Positions 1-6,509 are shown, counted from the first letter of the stretch. The stretch is 8,266 bases of DNA from JAGMDK01 sp023128695 (GCA_030628805.1 DAOVQG010000209.1:1-8266); one strand, 5' to 3'. Numbers and translations are program-made. Notes: a model not told the origin generated them from the letters alone.

Positions 1-417
1 CAGCCGCACGCGCGGCGCGCCACCTACGAAGTGGAACTCGATCCGTCCGCTGCGGCGGGTGTCGGCCCGCGCCTGGGGCGACTGTCCGCAGCCGGCCCCT
101 TGGTCGTGCAACGCGATCACGGGCCGAAGAAACCCGCCCGGCCGATCGACATTCAACCATACCTCGACCACGTCGAACTGGAGGGGCGCACGCTGCGCCT
201 GCACTTGCGGATCGAAAACCAGCGCAGCGCACGTCCGGTCGAGGTACTCACGGAATTAGGGCTCGCCGCCGAAGCGTATCAGCATCGGCTTCTGCGCGGC
301 GAGGTTCAATGGGACATGGAGATCACGGGGCCCTCGGTAGGGACCGTGCCTCACGAAAGGAAACCAAGTGGTAAAAAAGACCACCACGAAGAAGATGACG
401 CCCAAGGCGAAGCGTAG
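1..417 (+). CDS. DUF2344 / TIGR03936-type radical SAM-linked protein, C-terminal part
   Basis: Only the last 138 codons are in the window; the frame is open through the left edge. The visible part matches my knowledge of the DUF2344 C-terminus: a basic stretch (RDHGPKKPARPIDIQPYL), then 'LEGRTLRLHLRI', then 'RPVEVLTELG', and a final strand ending near 'VQWDMEI'. The family is encoded beside, or fused to, a radical SAM protein, and often lies just before an RNase E/G gene, as here. Its biochemical role is not established. About the last 30 residues (Lys/His/Glu/Asp-rich, after 'PHERKPSGKK') are translated from DNA that also carries the next gene's ribosome-binding site and start, so this tail is probably not conserved. 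The stop (TAG 415-417) lies 50 bp inside the ribonuclease gene, which implies translational coupling. The family call rests on remembered motifs; the upstream radical SAM gene cannot be seen. Confidence 0.78.
   Translation, partial: QPHARRATYEVELDPSAAAGVGPRLGRLSAAGPLVVQRDHGPKKPARPIDIQPYLDHVELEGRTLRLHLRIENQRSARPVEVLTELGLAAEAYQHRLLRGEVQWDMEITGPSVGTVPHERKPSGKKDHHEEDDAQGEA
355..360 (+). promoter_or_regulatory. Shine-Dalgarno site for the ribonuclease GTG start
   Basis: GAAAGG lies 7 nt before GTG 368, inside the 3' end of the DUF2344 gene. It decides the start: no ATG in this frame lies near a comparable site. Its placement within the upstream coding sequence suggests that ribosomes finishing the upstream gene re-initiate here. 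Confidence 0.7.
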
Positions 418-2974
418 CGCAAAAGCCACGCATAAAAAGACCGCCGCCAAGACGTCCGCGACAAAACGCAGTGTGAAGAAAACAACCACGCGAAAGAAGG
501 TCGTGGAGGAACCCAAGGAAAAGATCGCGGCAGAGGCAACGGCGCGCGGCTCAACCACCAAGAAAAAGGCCCAGCGCACGACCGCCACCAAGACGAAAAG
601 AGCCAAAGTCAAGAAGAAGACCACGGGGGCTCGCGCCAAGGCGACCCGAACCAAGGCTGCCAAGAAAAAGGTGAAGAAAACGACCAGGCGGAGCATCGAA
701 CCCGTCTCTCCATCTGTCAGTGTTGAAGAAGAGGATGGGCAGATCATCATTCGCTTCCCCCCGGCAGCGCCGCCGCCGTTTGAGAGCCCGGAACAGCGTC
801 CGACGATGGAGGCCGCTCCGCCGGAAAGCGAGGTGGAGGCGGAGCCTGGAGCCGCGCTTAGTGAACCGGCAACAGAGGCGCATGAGCCGACGGTGGTCGA
901 CTGGGACACCGCGGACTGGATTGATGAGGGAGTGACGGAGGGCGCGCCGGAGGCGGGCGCCGCAGTCGCGGAAGAAGTGAAAGAACCCGCCCCCGCGGTT
1001 GAAGCGCGAAAAGATGAGCAGGCTCCGTCTGATCGTCTGCTCACCCCGAGCAAGAAACGCCGGCTGCGTCGCAAGCGCCGGCGGGACAAGAAAGATGAGC
1101 GGGGTACGGTCGCAGAGGCTGAAACCGCCGCTGAACAGGAACCCGCTCCGCGGCTTGAAGCCGATGAGGTGGTCGACGCGGAGGTAATCGAGTCCGAAGT
1201 GGCGGAGCCGGTCGACCTGGAGGCGGACGAGGTCGTCGAGGAAGCCGCGCCCAAGGAGAAAAGCAAGCGGCGCCGCCGGCGTGGCCGTCGTTCCTCGCGC
1301 CACGAGATACCGGCGGCCGAACCGGCGGCCGAACCCGAAGCCAAGCCGCGTGCCAAGCGGCAGCCCCCCAGCAAAGCGGAACCCAAGCAAGCGGCGGCCA
1401 AAGCCAAACGACCAGCCGAAAAGCCGGCGGCTCCCAAGCCGGCCGAGCCGGTCCGCGAGATGATTATCAACGCCGTCCCGCGCGAGGAATGCCGCATCGG
1501 CGTCCTGGTGGGCGGCCGTCTGGAAGAGATCTATCTCGAACGGGCCGCCTCCGAAAGCCACGTCGGGAACATATACAAAGGCCTGATCACCAACGTCGAG
1601 CCCAGCATCCAAGCCGCCTTCGTCGACTTCGGGCAGGGCAAGAACGGCTTCCTGCACGTTTCCGACCTGCACCCGCAGTACTTCCCCGACGGGACGGGTC
1701 AGACTGAAAACGTCGGGCACAAGATGCCCCGCCGCGCCCGCCCGCCGATCCAGCGCTGCCTTCGCCGCGGGCAGGAACTCATCGTGCAGGTCACCAAGGA
1801 GGGCATCGGCACCAAAGGCCCCACGCTCTCCACCTACCTCAGCATCCCCGGCCGTTTCCTGGTCATGATGCCCGGCATGAACCGCCTCGGGGTCTCCCGC
1901 CGCATCGAGGACGACGAATCCCGCAGCAAGCTGCGCGCCGTCCTCGCCGAACTCGAACTCCCCGCGGAGATGGGTTTTATCGCCCGCACCGCCGCCCTCG
2001 CCCGCACCAAGCGGGAGCTTCAGGGCGACCTGACCTACCTGACGCGGCTCTGGCGGGCAGTCGAGAAGCGCACCAAGAACGAGCCCGCGCCGGCCGAATT
2101 GTATCGTGAGTCCGACCTCGTCATCCGCACCATCCGCGACGTTTTCACTACCGACATCGAGCGCATCGTCGTGGATGATCCCGAAGTCGCCGAGCGGGCC
2201 CGCGAGTTCCTCTCGATCTTCAGCCCCCGCTCCCACGATATCGTCAGCGTTTACGAGGACCCCGAGCCGATTTTCCATAAGTACGGCATCGAGGCCGAGC
2301 TCGAACGCCTGCATTCCCGCCGCGTGCCGCTCAAGTCCGGCGGCTCGCTGGTGATCGATCCGACCGAGGCGCTGGTGGCGATCGACGTGAACAGCGGCCG
2401 CTATCGCACGGAGAACGATGCGGAAGCGACCGCGTACAAGATCAATCTGGAGGCCGCCGACGAAATCGCCCGGCAACTGCGGCTCCGCGACCTGGGCGGC
2501 GTCGTGATCTGTGATTTCATCGACATGCGGATGGAGTCGCATCGGCGGGAGATCGAACGCCGGCTGGCCCGCAATCTCAAAGACCACAAGGAGCGTGCCA
2601 AGGTGCTTCGCACGAGCCAGTTCGGCATCATCGAGCTGACCCGCCAGCGGCAGCGAGCGAGCCTGATGCGCAGTGTATACCAGGACTGCCGCCACTGCCG
2701 CGGGACCGGGCTGGTCAAGTCCGTCGAATCGGTCGCGCTGGACGTGATGCGGCTGGTTCAACTGGCGGTGACGCGGGAGCATATTCATCTGATCGAGGTT
2801 TCGGTCTCGCCCGACGTGTCGTTCCTCTTGCAGAACCGCAAGCGCCCGTTGTTGCACGAGCTCGAATCGAGGAACCGCCGCATTATTTCGATCCGCCCGG
2901 ACCCGAGCTTCAGTCTGGACCAAGTCGAAATCCGCTGCACGGACGCCCGCGGCCGTCTGGTGCCGCATAGCTGA
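368..2974 (+). CDS. rng: Ribonuclease E/G family endoribonuclease with long charged N-terminal extension
   Basis: This enzyme cleaves single-stranded A/U-rich RNA in mRNA decay and rRNA processing. The start is GTG 368, preceded by GAAAGG at 355-360 (7-nt spacing). Residues 1-364 are low complexity: a Lys/Thr/Ala-rich tail (about 1-112), an acidic Pro/Glu/Ala region, Arg/Lys clusters at 229-242 and 300-308, then an Ala/Lys/Pro linker. The core begins at 'EMIINAVP' (364-371), followed by the S1-containing region ('NIYKGLITNVEPSIQAAFVD'). The 'FIARTA' motif places R540/T541 at the 5'-phosphate sensor (R169/T170 in E. coli RNase E). D673 ('AIDVNSG') and D716 ('ICDFIDM') match catalytic D303 and D346, with the same 43-residue spacing. 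C774-x2-C777 matches the Zn-link C404/C407, again with identical spacing. After the Zn-link about 91 residues remain, the length of RNase G; there is no C-terminal scaffold as in E. coli RNase E. The core should be active. The symbol is chosen by length only; rne is equally defensible. Confidence 0.96.
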   Translation: MVKKTTTKKMTPKAKRSAKATHKKTAAKTSATKRSVKKTTTRKKVVEEPKEKIAAEATARGSTTKKKAQRTTATKTKRAKVKKKTTGARAKATRTKAAKKKVKKTTRRSIEPVSPSVSVEEEDGQIIIRFPPAAPPPFESPEQRPTMEAAPPESEVEAEPGAALSEPATEAHEPTVVDWDTADWIDEGVTEGAPEAGAAVAEEVKEPAPAVEARKDEQAPSDRLLTPSKKRRLRRKRRRDKKDERGTVAEAETAAEQEPAPRLEADEVVDAEVIESEVAEPVDLEADEVVEEAAPKEKSKRRRRRGRRSSRHEIPAAEPAAEPEAKPRAKRQPPSKAEPKQAAAKAKRPAEKPAAPKPAEPVREMIINAVPREECRIGVLVGGRLEEIYLERAASESHVGNIYKGLITNVEPSIQAAFVDFGQGKNGFLHVSDLHPQYFPDGTGQTENVGHKMPRRARPPIQRCLRRGQELIVQVTKEGIGTKGPTLSTYLSIPGRFLVMMPGMNRLGVSRRIEDDESRSKLRAVLAELELPAEMGFIARTAALARTKRELQGDLTYLTRLWRAVEKRTKNEPAPAELYRESDLVIRTIRDVFTTDIERIVVDDPEVAERAREFLSIFSPRSHDIVSVYEDPEPIFHKYGIEAELERLHSRRVPLKSGGSLVIDPTEALVAIDVNSGRYRTENDAEATAYKINLEAADEIARQLRLRDLGGVVICDFIDMRMESHRREIERRLARNLKDHKERAKVLRTSQFGIIELTRQRQRASLMRSVYQDCRHCRGTGLVKSVESVALDVMRLVQLAVTREHIHLIEVSVSPDVSFLLQNRKRPLLHELESRNRRIISIRPDPSFSLDQVEIRCTDARGRLVPHS

Positions 2975-3030
2975 CCCCGCGGCGTCTGGGCGGTTTGTCT
3001 ATATAGCGTTGGAGGATCAAGAACGCAGGA

Positions 3031-3490
3031 ATGATCTGGGGAAGCGAACTTGCTGACCATCTGTGGGCCCTGGTGGTGGTCGGAGTGGCTACTTGTGTGC
3101 CGGGGTACGTGCTCTCCCGGTGTCTGCCCGCTCCGCTTCGAGCGCGGGAGCATTGGGCCGCTTGGCCGATACTCGGCGGGGCCTACTGGGCCGCGGCGCT
3201 CTATTTCCTGCCATTCCGCGGGGGAACCATTGTAGCAGTGGCCCTGGCACTCACGGCGGCCGCAGCCTCCTTGTGGCTCAAGCGGGTTGCAAAACGAAGT
3301 CGTGCAGGTGGATTCGCACAGTCAACAACCTCCGCGGTAAACCAAGGCCCACGAACTCGCGCAGTGATTATTCTGCTGGCCGGTTGCGCTTCCTATCTGA
3401 CCCCGGTACGCGAGAATGCGATTGCCCTGCTCGCACACCAGAGACCGGACCGCGGGTATAGCCCCTCGCCGCCGGCCCGGGCTATCATTC
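3031..3490 (+). pseudogene. Probable remnant of a multi-pass membrane protein (N-terminal part)
   Basis: I do not recognise a family with confidence. From ATG 3031 the frame encodes four hydrophobic segments at about residues 11-28, 43-62, 64-83 and 111-126, separated by basic loops ('LKRVAKRSRAGG'). 'CVPGYVLSRCLPAPLRARE' followed by a Trp/Gly/Ala-rich helix resembles the N-terminus of large polytopic membrane proteins such as lipid-linked-sugar glycosyltransferases; this is only a resemblance. The frame stays open to 3879, but beyond about 3490 it overlaps the next gene and reads as Arg/Pro/Ser-rich shadow sequence, so the membrane protein appears cut off after about 150 residues. Initiation is also poor: GGAGGA at 3011-3016 is 14 nt from the ATG, and AGGA at 3027-3030 abuts it. 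It could instead be a short real gene whose end I cannot place, or chance coding in GC-rich DNA. Confidence 0.38.
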
Positions 3491-3496
3491 AGTGGT

Positions 3497-4237
3497 ATGC
3501 GATTTCGCGTCTTGACCTACAACATCCACCGCGCCATCGGCGTGGACCGCAAGTTCATGCCCGAGCGGATCGTGACGATCCTGCGGCGGTACGATGCCGA
3601 CATCGTATTGCTCCAGGAGGTCGACGTCGGCGTTCCGCGGTCCCGGATGATGAACCTCGCGGCCCATCTGGCCCATCAACTCGGATATCCCCACCGGGCC
3701 GTGGGCATAAACGTGTTCTTCAAACGCGGCAAGTATGGGAACGCGACGCTATCGCATTTTCCGATCGGGCGGCAGCGGAACATCGATCTGACACTTGGGA
3801 GCACGAAAGGCCGGGGGGCGCAGCATACGCGGATACGCCTGTCCGATACCCGCCGAGCGCTCGAACTCGACGTCTTTAACGTGCACCTCAGCTTGTCGGC
3901 GTCCAGGCGTCGTCGCCAAGTCGCACACTTGCTACAAACCGACGACTTGGCCCGGCTGCCGGCGGACGCTCTCTGCCTGATCGCGGGGGACATGAACGAT
4001 TGGCGGGGCGTGTTGAAACGCCGGCTGTTCCGGCCGGCCGGCTTTTCGTGTGCCACGAACCGGCGGCCCGGTTCCCGCTGGGCAATCAAGACGTTTCCGA
4101 GCTTCGCGCCGACGGGGGGACTCGACAAGATTTTCTACCGCGGGCCGTTGCGCCCCCGGCACGTCTACCGCAGCCGCCTGGCCCTGGCCCGCGTGGCCAG
4201 CGATCATCTCCCCGTGATCGCGGATTTTGAAGTGTAG
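3497..4237 (+). CDS. Endonuclease/exonuclease/phosphatase (EEP) family hydrolase, YbhP-like
   Basis: A 246-residue single-domain protein of the DNase I/AP endonuclease/sphingomyelinase fold, which uses a divalent metal to cleave phosphodiesters or phosphomonoesters. Active-site motifs appear in order: N9 in 'LTYNIH', E41 in 'LLQEVD' (metal ligand), H130 in 'NVHLSLS', D165 and N167 in 'AGDMNDW', an Asp in 'TGGLDKIFY', and D236/H237 in 'ASDHLPV'. All family catalytic residues I can check are present. 'HLSLSASRRRRQ', 'GDMNDWRG' and 'KTFPSFAPTGGLDKI' resemble E. coli YbhP and similar proteins near cardiolipin synthases; the substrate cannot be inferred. No signal peptide or membrane anchor is seen, so it is probably cytoplasmic. 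ATG 3497 is preferred because the fold begins right after it (MRFRVLTYN); an upstream in-frame ATG at 3416 adds 27 unconserved-looking residues. No good ribosome-binding site precedes either. It ends 15 bp from the convergent metallophosphoesterase gene. Confidence 0.93.
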   Translation: MRFRVLTYNIHRAIGVDRKFMPERIVTILRRYDADIVLLQEVDVGVPRSRMMNLAAHLAHQLGYPHRAVGINVFFKRGKYGNATLSHFPIGRQRNIDLTLGSTKGRGAQHTRIRLSDTRRALELDVFNVHLSLSASRRRRQVAHLLQTDDLARLPADALCLIAGDMNDWRGVLKRRLFRPAGFSCATNRRPGSRWAIKTFPSFAPTGGLDKIFYRGPLRPRHVYRSRLALARVASDHLPVIADFEV

Positions 4238-4252
4238 GACCGGCCCGGGGAG

Positions 4253-5059
4253 CTACGGGGCCGCGCTGGCGATCTCTTCCGTGGTCACGCGGACGATTTG
4301 TCCCTGGTCGACTTCCAGCACGCGATAAGCCAGTGTGTTTCCGCCGACCGCCTCCGTGACCTTTCCCGAGGCCAGCATCAACGGCACGTGGTACCAGCGG
4401 AAAAAGGCTTCGGGCTTGTGTTTATGGCCGAACAGGACCAGGTCCGCCCGCCGGGATAGTATTTTGAGCAAATCTTCCGCCCCGTCCAACTTCATGCCGA
4501 CCCAGCGTACGAAGGGGTGGTGATGGAGATATACGACCTTGAAGTAGTCCTTGTACTTCGGGTCCGCCAACAAAGCATCCAAAGCCTGCCGCTGGTCCTC
4601 CCTGATGCAACCTTCCGCGAACCAGACCTGGTCCAGCGGGTCGGCGGAGTCCAGGCCGAAGAACACGACCGCCTCTCCGGGCCGCGCGGTGATACAAGGA
4701 TACTTCCGGTTCGCGCTCCCCTGATTGATCTGCAAGTGGGGCAGCACATACCGCTCGTAGCGGGCGGGCGCCTGGCGGTCGAAAAATGTGCCCCAGCGGG
4801 CATAGTCGTGATTGCCCGGCACCGCCAGCAGCGTGAACTGCTGGGCCAGCGGCTGGAGCACGTGCGTCTGTAGTTTCTTGTATTGCACCAGCGTGGCGTC
4901 GTCGGTCAGATCACCCGTGGCGACCACGCAGGTCTTGGTTTTGGCATACCCCGCGAACCGCTCGATCAGATGCTTCACGAGCAGCTTGGCGTTCTTGTTG
5001 TCAGACTTCCGGTCATCCTTGTGGATGTGCAAATCACTGAGGTGGATGATAGCCAGCAA
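4253..5059 (-). CDS. Calcineurin-like metallophosphoesterase
   Basis: A two-metal phosphoesterase (Metallophos superfamily), probably cytoplasmic. All metal-binding motifs are present, numbered from the chosen start: D9-x-H11 ('HLSDLHIH'), D50 ('ATGDLTDD'), N83-H84-D85 ('VPGNHDY'), H179-H181 ('YLHHHPF') and H212-x-H214 ('LFGHKHKP'). The arrangement resembles the class III cyclic-nucleotide phosphodiesterase group (CpdA-like), but that group contains many specificities and the substrate is unknown. Start choice: TTG 5059 is preceded by GGAGGAG (5072-5066) at 6-nt spacing and puts the first metal motif at residues 8-11, as is usual. The upstream ATG 5074 and TTG 5077 have no ribosome-binding site and would add 5-6 residues (MEEHD). 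The chosen form has 268 residues. The gene lies 109 bp downstream of the hydrolase on the same strand, so it could be the last gene of that operon, but the gap and a -10-like box suggest separate expression. Confidence 0.92.
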   Translation of the reverse strand: MLAIIHLSDLHIHKDDRKSDNKNAKLLVKHLIERFAGYAKTKTCVVATGDLTDDATLVQYKKLQTHVLQPLAQQFTLLAVPGNHDYARWGTFFDRQAPARYERYVLPHLQINQGSANRKYPCITARPGEAVVFFGLDSADPLDQVWFAEGCIREDQRQALDALLADPKYKDYFKVVYLHHHPFVRWVGMKLDGAEDLLKILSRRADLVLFGHKHKPEAFFRWYHVPLMLASGKVTEAVGGNTLAYRVLEVDQGQIVRVTTEEIASAAP

Positions 5060-5065
5060 GTCGTG

Positions 5066-5072
5066 CTCCTCC
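5066..5072 (-). promoter_or_regulatory. Strong Shine-Dalgarno site deciding a TTG start
   Basis: GGAGGAG on the minus strand, 6 nt before TTG 5059. It overlaps the last base of an ATG (5074-5072) that start callers would likely prefer. It is the strongest ribosome-binding site in the window and supports TTG 5059 as the metallophosphoesterase start. Confidence 0.65.
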
Positions 5073-5082
5073 ATCAAGGGGG

Positions 5083-5088
5083 ATCATA
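5083..5088 (-). promoter_or_regulatory. Possible -10 box for the metallophosphoesterase gene
   Basis: TATGAT on the minus strand differs from the TATAAT consensus by one base. Transcription starting about 7 nt downstream would give a leader of roughly 17 nt carrying GGAGGAG and the TTG start. The -35 position 17 nt upstream reads CGAATC, a poor match, so the call is weak. Confidence 0.3.
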
Positions 5089-5168
5089 TCAAAGGACGGC
5101 TCCGGGATTCGCCTCGTAAAACAAATCTGTTGCACAACATTCTTGGTGTACAACACATTCGTTGCTCC

Positions 5169-6035
5169 TCAACACTCGCCCACCGTTATTTCGCCCCACT
5201 CCTCGACCAGCCGGCCGAAGGGCTCGGGCTCGGATTCAAATTCGAGCGTGTGTGACGCGTTTGGAAATGTGTGAACCGTCAGAGGGCCGGCGGCGAGGCG
5301 CTCCAGCCAAGCCTCGGTGCGGGCATTGCGAATAATACGTTCACGTCCGGCAAGCACGAGCGTGGTCTGGGCCCGCAATGATCCCTCCCCGGCCCGCAGC
5401 AACATCCGATCCAAACGGGATGATTCATAAAAAAAACGGGCCGTGGCGTGGGTCAGCTTCAAGGCGTCAGACGCGATAAATGATTGCCCCATAGGATTTT
5501 GAGTAAAAAGAGCGGGGTCATCGAGCGGGATCGGGAGCAGGCGTGTGGGCCGCGTGAGCAAAGACACTCCTACCCGAAGGCGGCCCCCGAGGCCCACATC
5601 CACGGCGGGAAACAGTCCCGGCGCGATCAGGAGCAGGCGTTGCACGCGCTCCGACCGCTTCAGCGCCCATGCGACAGCCGGCTTTCCTCCCCAACTCACG
5701 CCGACGACCGCAAACTGAGATACTCCGAATTCCCGTTCTGCCCAGTCCGATAACTCATCCAGGTCGGCGAGCCAACGCTCCCTGCCGGGGGTGTCGCCGC
5801 GCGCGGCTTGATTCAGGCCACTGCCACGGCGATCCGGCAGCAGGACGGGATTGCCGCTGTCGGCCAGCAGCGAAGCCGACCATTCGAACCAGCCCCCGTG
5901 GGATTGAATGCCGTGGAGGTACAGTATTCCACAATCCGGCTTGCGGCCGGTTGCTCTCCAAAGTCGCCCCTGGAGCGCATACCCATCGCTCATCGTCCAG
6001 CAACGGAATTCGGGTGCGGTCCGCGGTTTCCGCAT
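5169..6035 (-). CDS. Alpha/beta hydrolase (lysophospholipase/esterase-like)
   Basis: A 288-residue serine hydrolase of the alpha/beta fold; it likely cleaves an ester, thioester or similar bond, substrate unknown. Landmarks: 'LYLHGIQSHGG' (H41-G42, oxyanion region), 'LLPDRRGSGLN' (68-75), the nucleophile elbow 'GVSWGG' with S114, and the catalytic His in 'NASHTLEFE' (H262). The acid after strand beta-7 is normally Asp ('GRDRIV'-like); here it reads 'LAGRERII', so E232 appears to fill the position. No signal peptide or membrane segment is visible; the N-terminus ('MRKPRTAPEFRCWTMSDGY') leads directly into the first strand. The SHGGWFEWS/DRRGSGLN pattern is one I associate with planctomycete hydrolases, from memory. 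The gene starts 9 bp after the stop of the ACT-domain gene on the same strand and lacks a clear ribosome-binding site of its own, so translation is probably coupled. Confidence 0.92.
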   Translation of the reverse strand: MRKPRTAPEFRCWTMSDGYALQGRLWRATGRKPDCGILYLHGIQSHGGWFEWSASLLADSGNPVLLPDRRGSGLNQAARGDTPGRERWLADLDELSDWAEREFGVSQFAVVGVSWGGKPAVAWALKRSERVQRLLLIAPGLFPAVDVGLGGRLRVGVSLLTRPTRLLPIPLDDPALFTQNPMGQSFIASDALKLTHATARFFYESSRLDRMLLRAGEGSLRAQTTLVLAGRERIIRNARTEAWLERLAAGPLTVHTFPNASHTLEFESEPEPFGRLVEEWGEITVGEC

Positions 6036-6044
6036 TCGGCGTGG

Positions 6045-6509
6045 CTAAAGCTCGCTCTGATCCAGAACGCGGAATTGTTTCTCCCGCAAGACCGGGATGG
6101 CGTTCTGAGTATCGTCCACCTGGATCGCCAGGCCGGGCTGGCGGTTTTCTTTCACAGACAACGTGTAGAGGTAATTGATATTTATCTCCGCGGCGATCAG
6201 GGCACTGAATACCGTCAAGATGCCGCGTTTGCCGGGCGGCAGCGAGACAACAAGGATCTCGCTCTCGGCGACCGCGAAGTTGGCATCCGTGAGAATCTGG
6301 TGCGCCAGGTCGGGGTCATCCACCAGCAGACGCAGGATGGCGCAGTCCACCGACGCGTCCGCGGACAGGCCAAGAATGTGGAGGGGCTCATCCTCAAACA
6401 AACGCGTGATCCGCAGCAGTTGTCCGACCCGATTCTCGAGGAATATCGAGAGTTGGCGACAGTACGGGAAATCACTTCCTTCCGCGGTTTGGAATGGTTC
6501 GACGTTCAT
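6045..6509 (-). CDS. Tandem ACT-domain protein (putative amino-acid-sensing regulator)
   Basis: From ATG 6509 this encodes 154 residues made almost wholly of two ACT-like units. The first is about 17-85: 'RQLSIFLENRVGQLLRITRLF', then 'ILGLSADASVDCAILRLLVDD'. The second is about 86-150: 'VVSLPPGKRGILTVFSALIAAEININYLYT', then 'AIQVDDTQNAIPVL'. The 'ENRVGQLLRI' and 'PGKRGILTVFSAL' loops are where ACT domains bind amino acids. With no catalytic or DNA-binding domain, it probably acts as a free-standing ligand sensor or a regulatory subunit, reminiscent of the acetolactate synthase small subunit but without its neighbours. Start choice: the frame is open to an ATG at 6683, but that version translates straight through a palindromic repeat and lacks a ribosome-binding site. 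ATG 6545 (166 residues) is possible. ATG 6509 has only GGGA 3 nt upstream, so the start is uncertain. It is the first gene of a probable operon with the hydrolase. Confidence 0.85.
   Translation of the reverse strand: MNVEPFQTAEGSDFPYCRQLSIFLENRVGQLLRITRLFEDEPLHILGLSADASVDCAILRLLVDDPDLAHQILTDANFAVAESEILVVSLPPGKRGILTVFSALIAAEININYLYTLSVKENRQPGLAIQVDDTQNAIPVLREKQFRVLDQSEL

Noticed and set aside
551..2968. An 805-codon open frame on the minus strand opposite the ribonuclease, plus a 413-codon one at 256-1497.
   Set aside because: Both lie opposite the strongly supported ribonuclease frame and are explained by GC-rich codon use leaving few stops. The translations are compositionally biased (His/Ala/Gly/Arg and Ser/Arg/Ala) with no recognisable domain.
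3491..3879. Continuation of the membrane-protein frame to 3879.
   Set aside because: It overlaps the well-supported EEP gene in another frame and becomes Arg/Pro/Ser-rich with no hydrophobic segments.
4241..4263. Hairpin CGGCCC / GGGCCG with an 11-nt spacer between the two convergent genes, considered as a bidirectional terminator.
   Set aside because: The stem is only 6 bp, has no T-tract on either side and overlaps the end of the metallophosphoesterase coding sequence.
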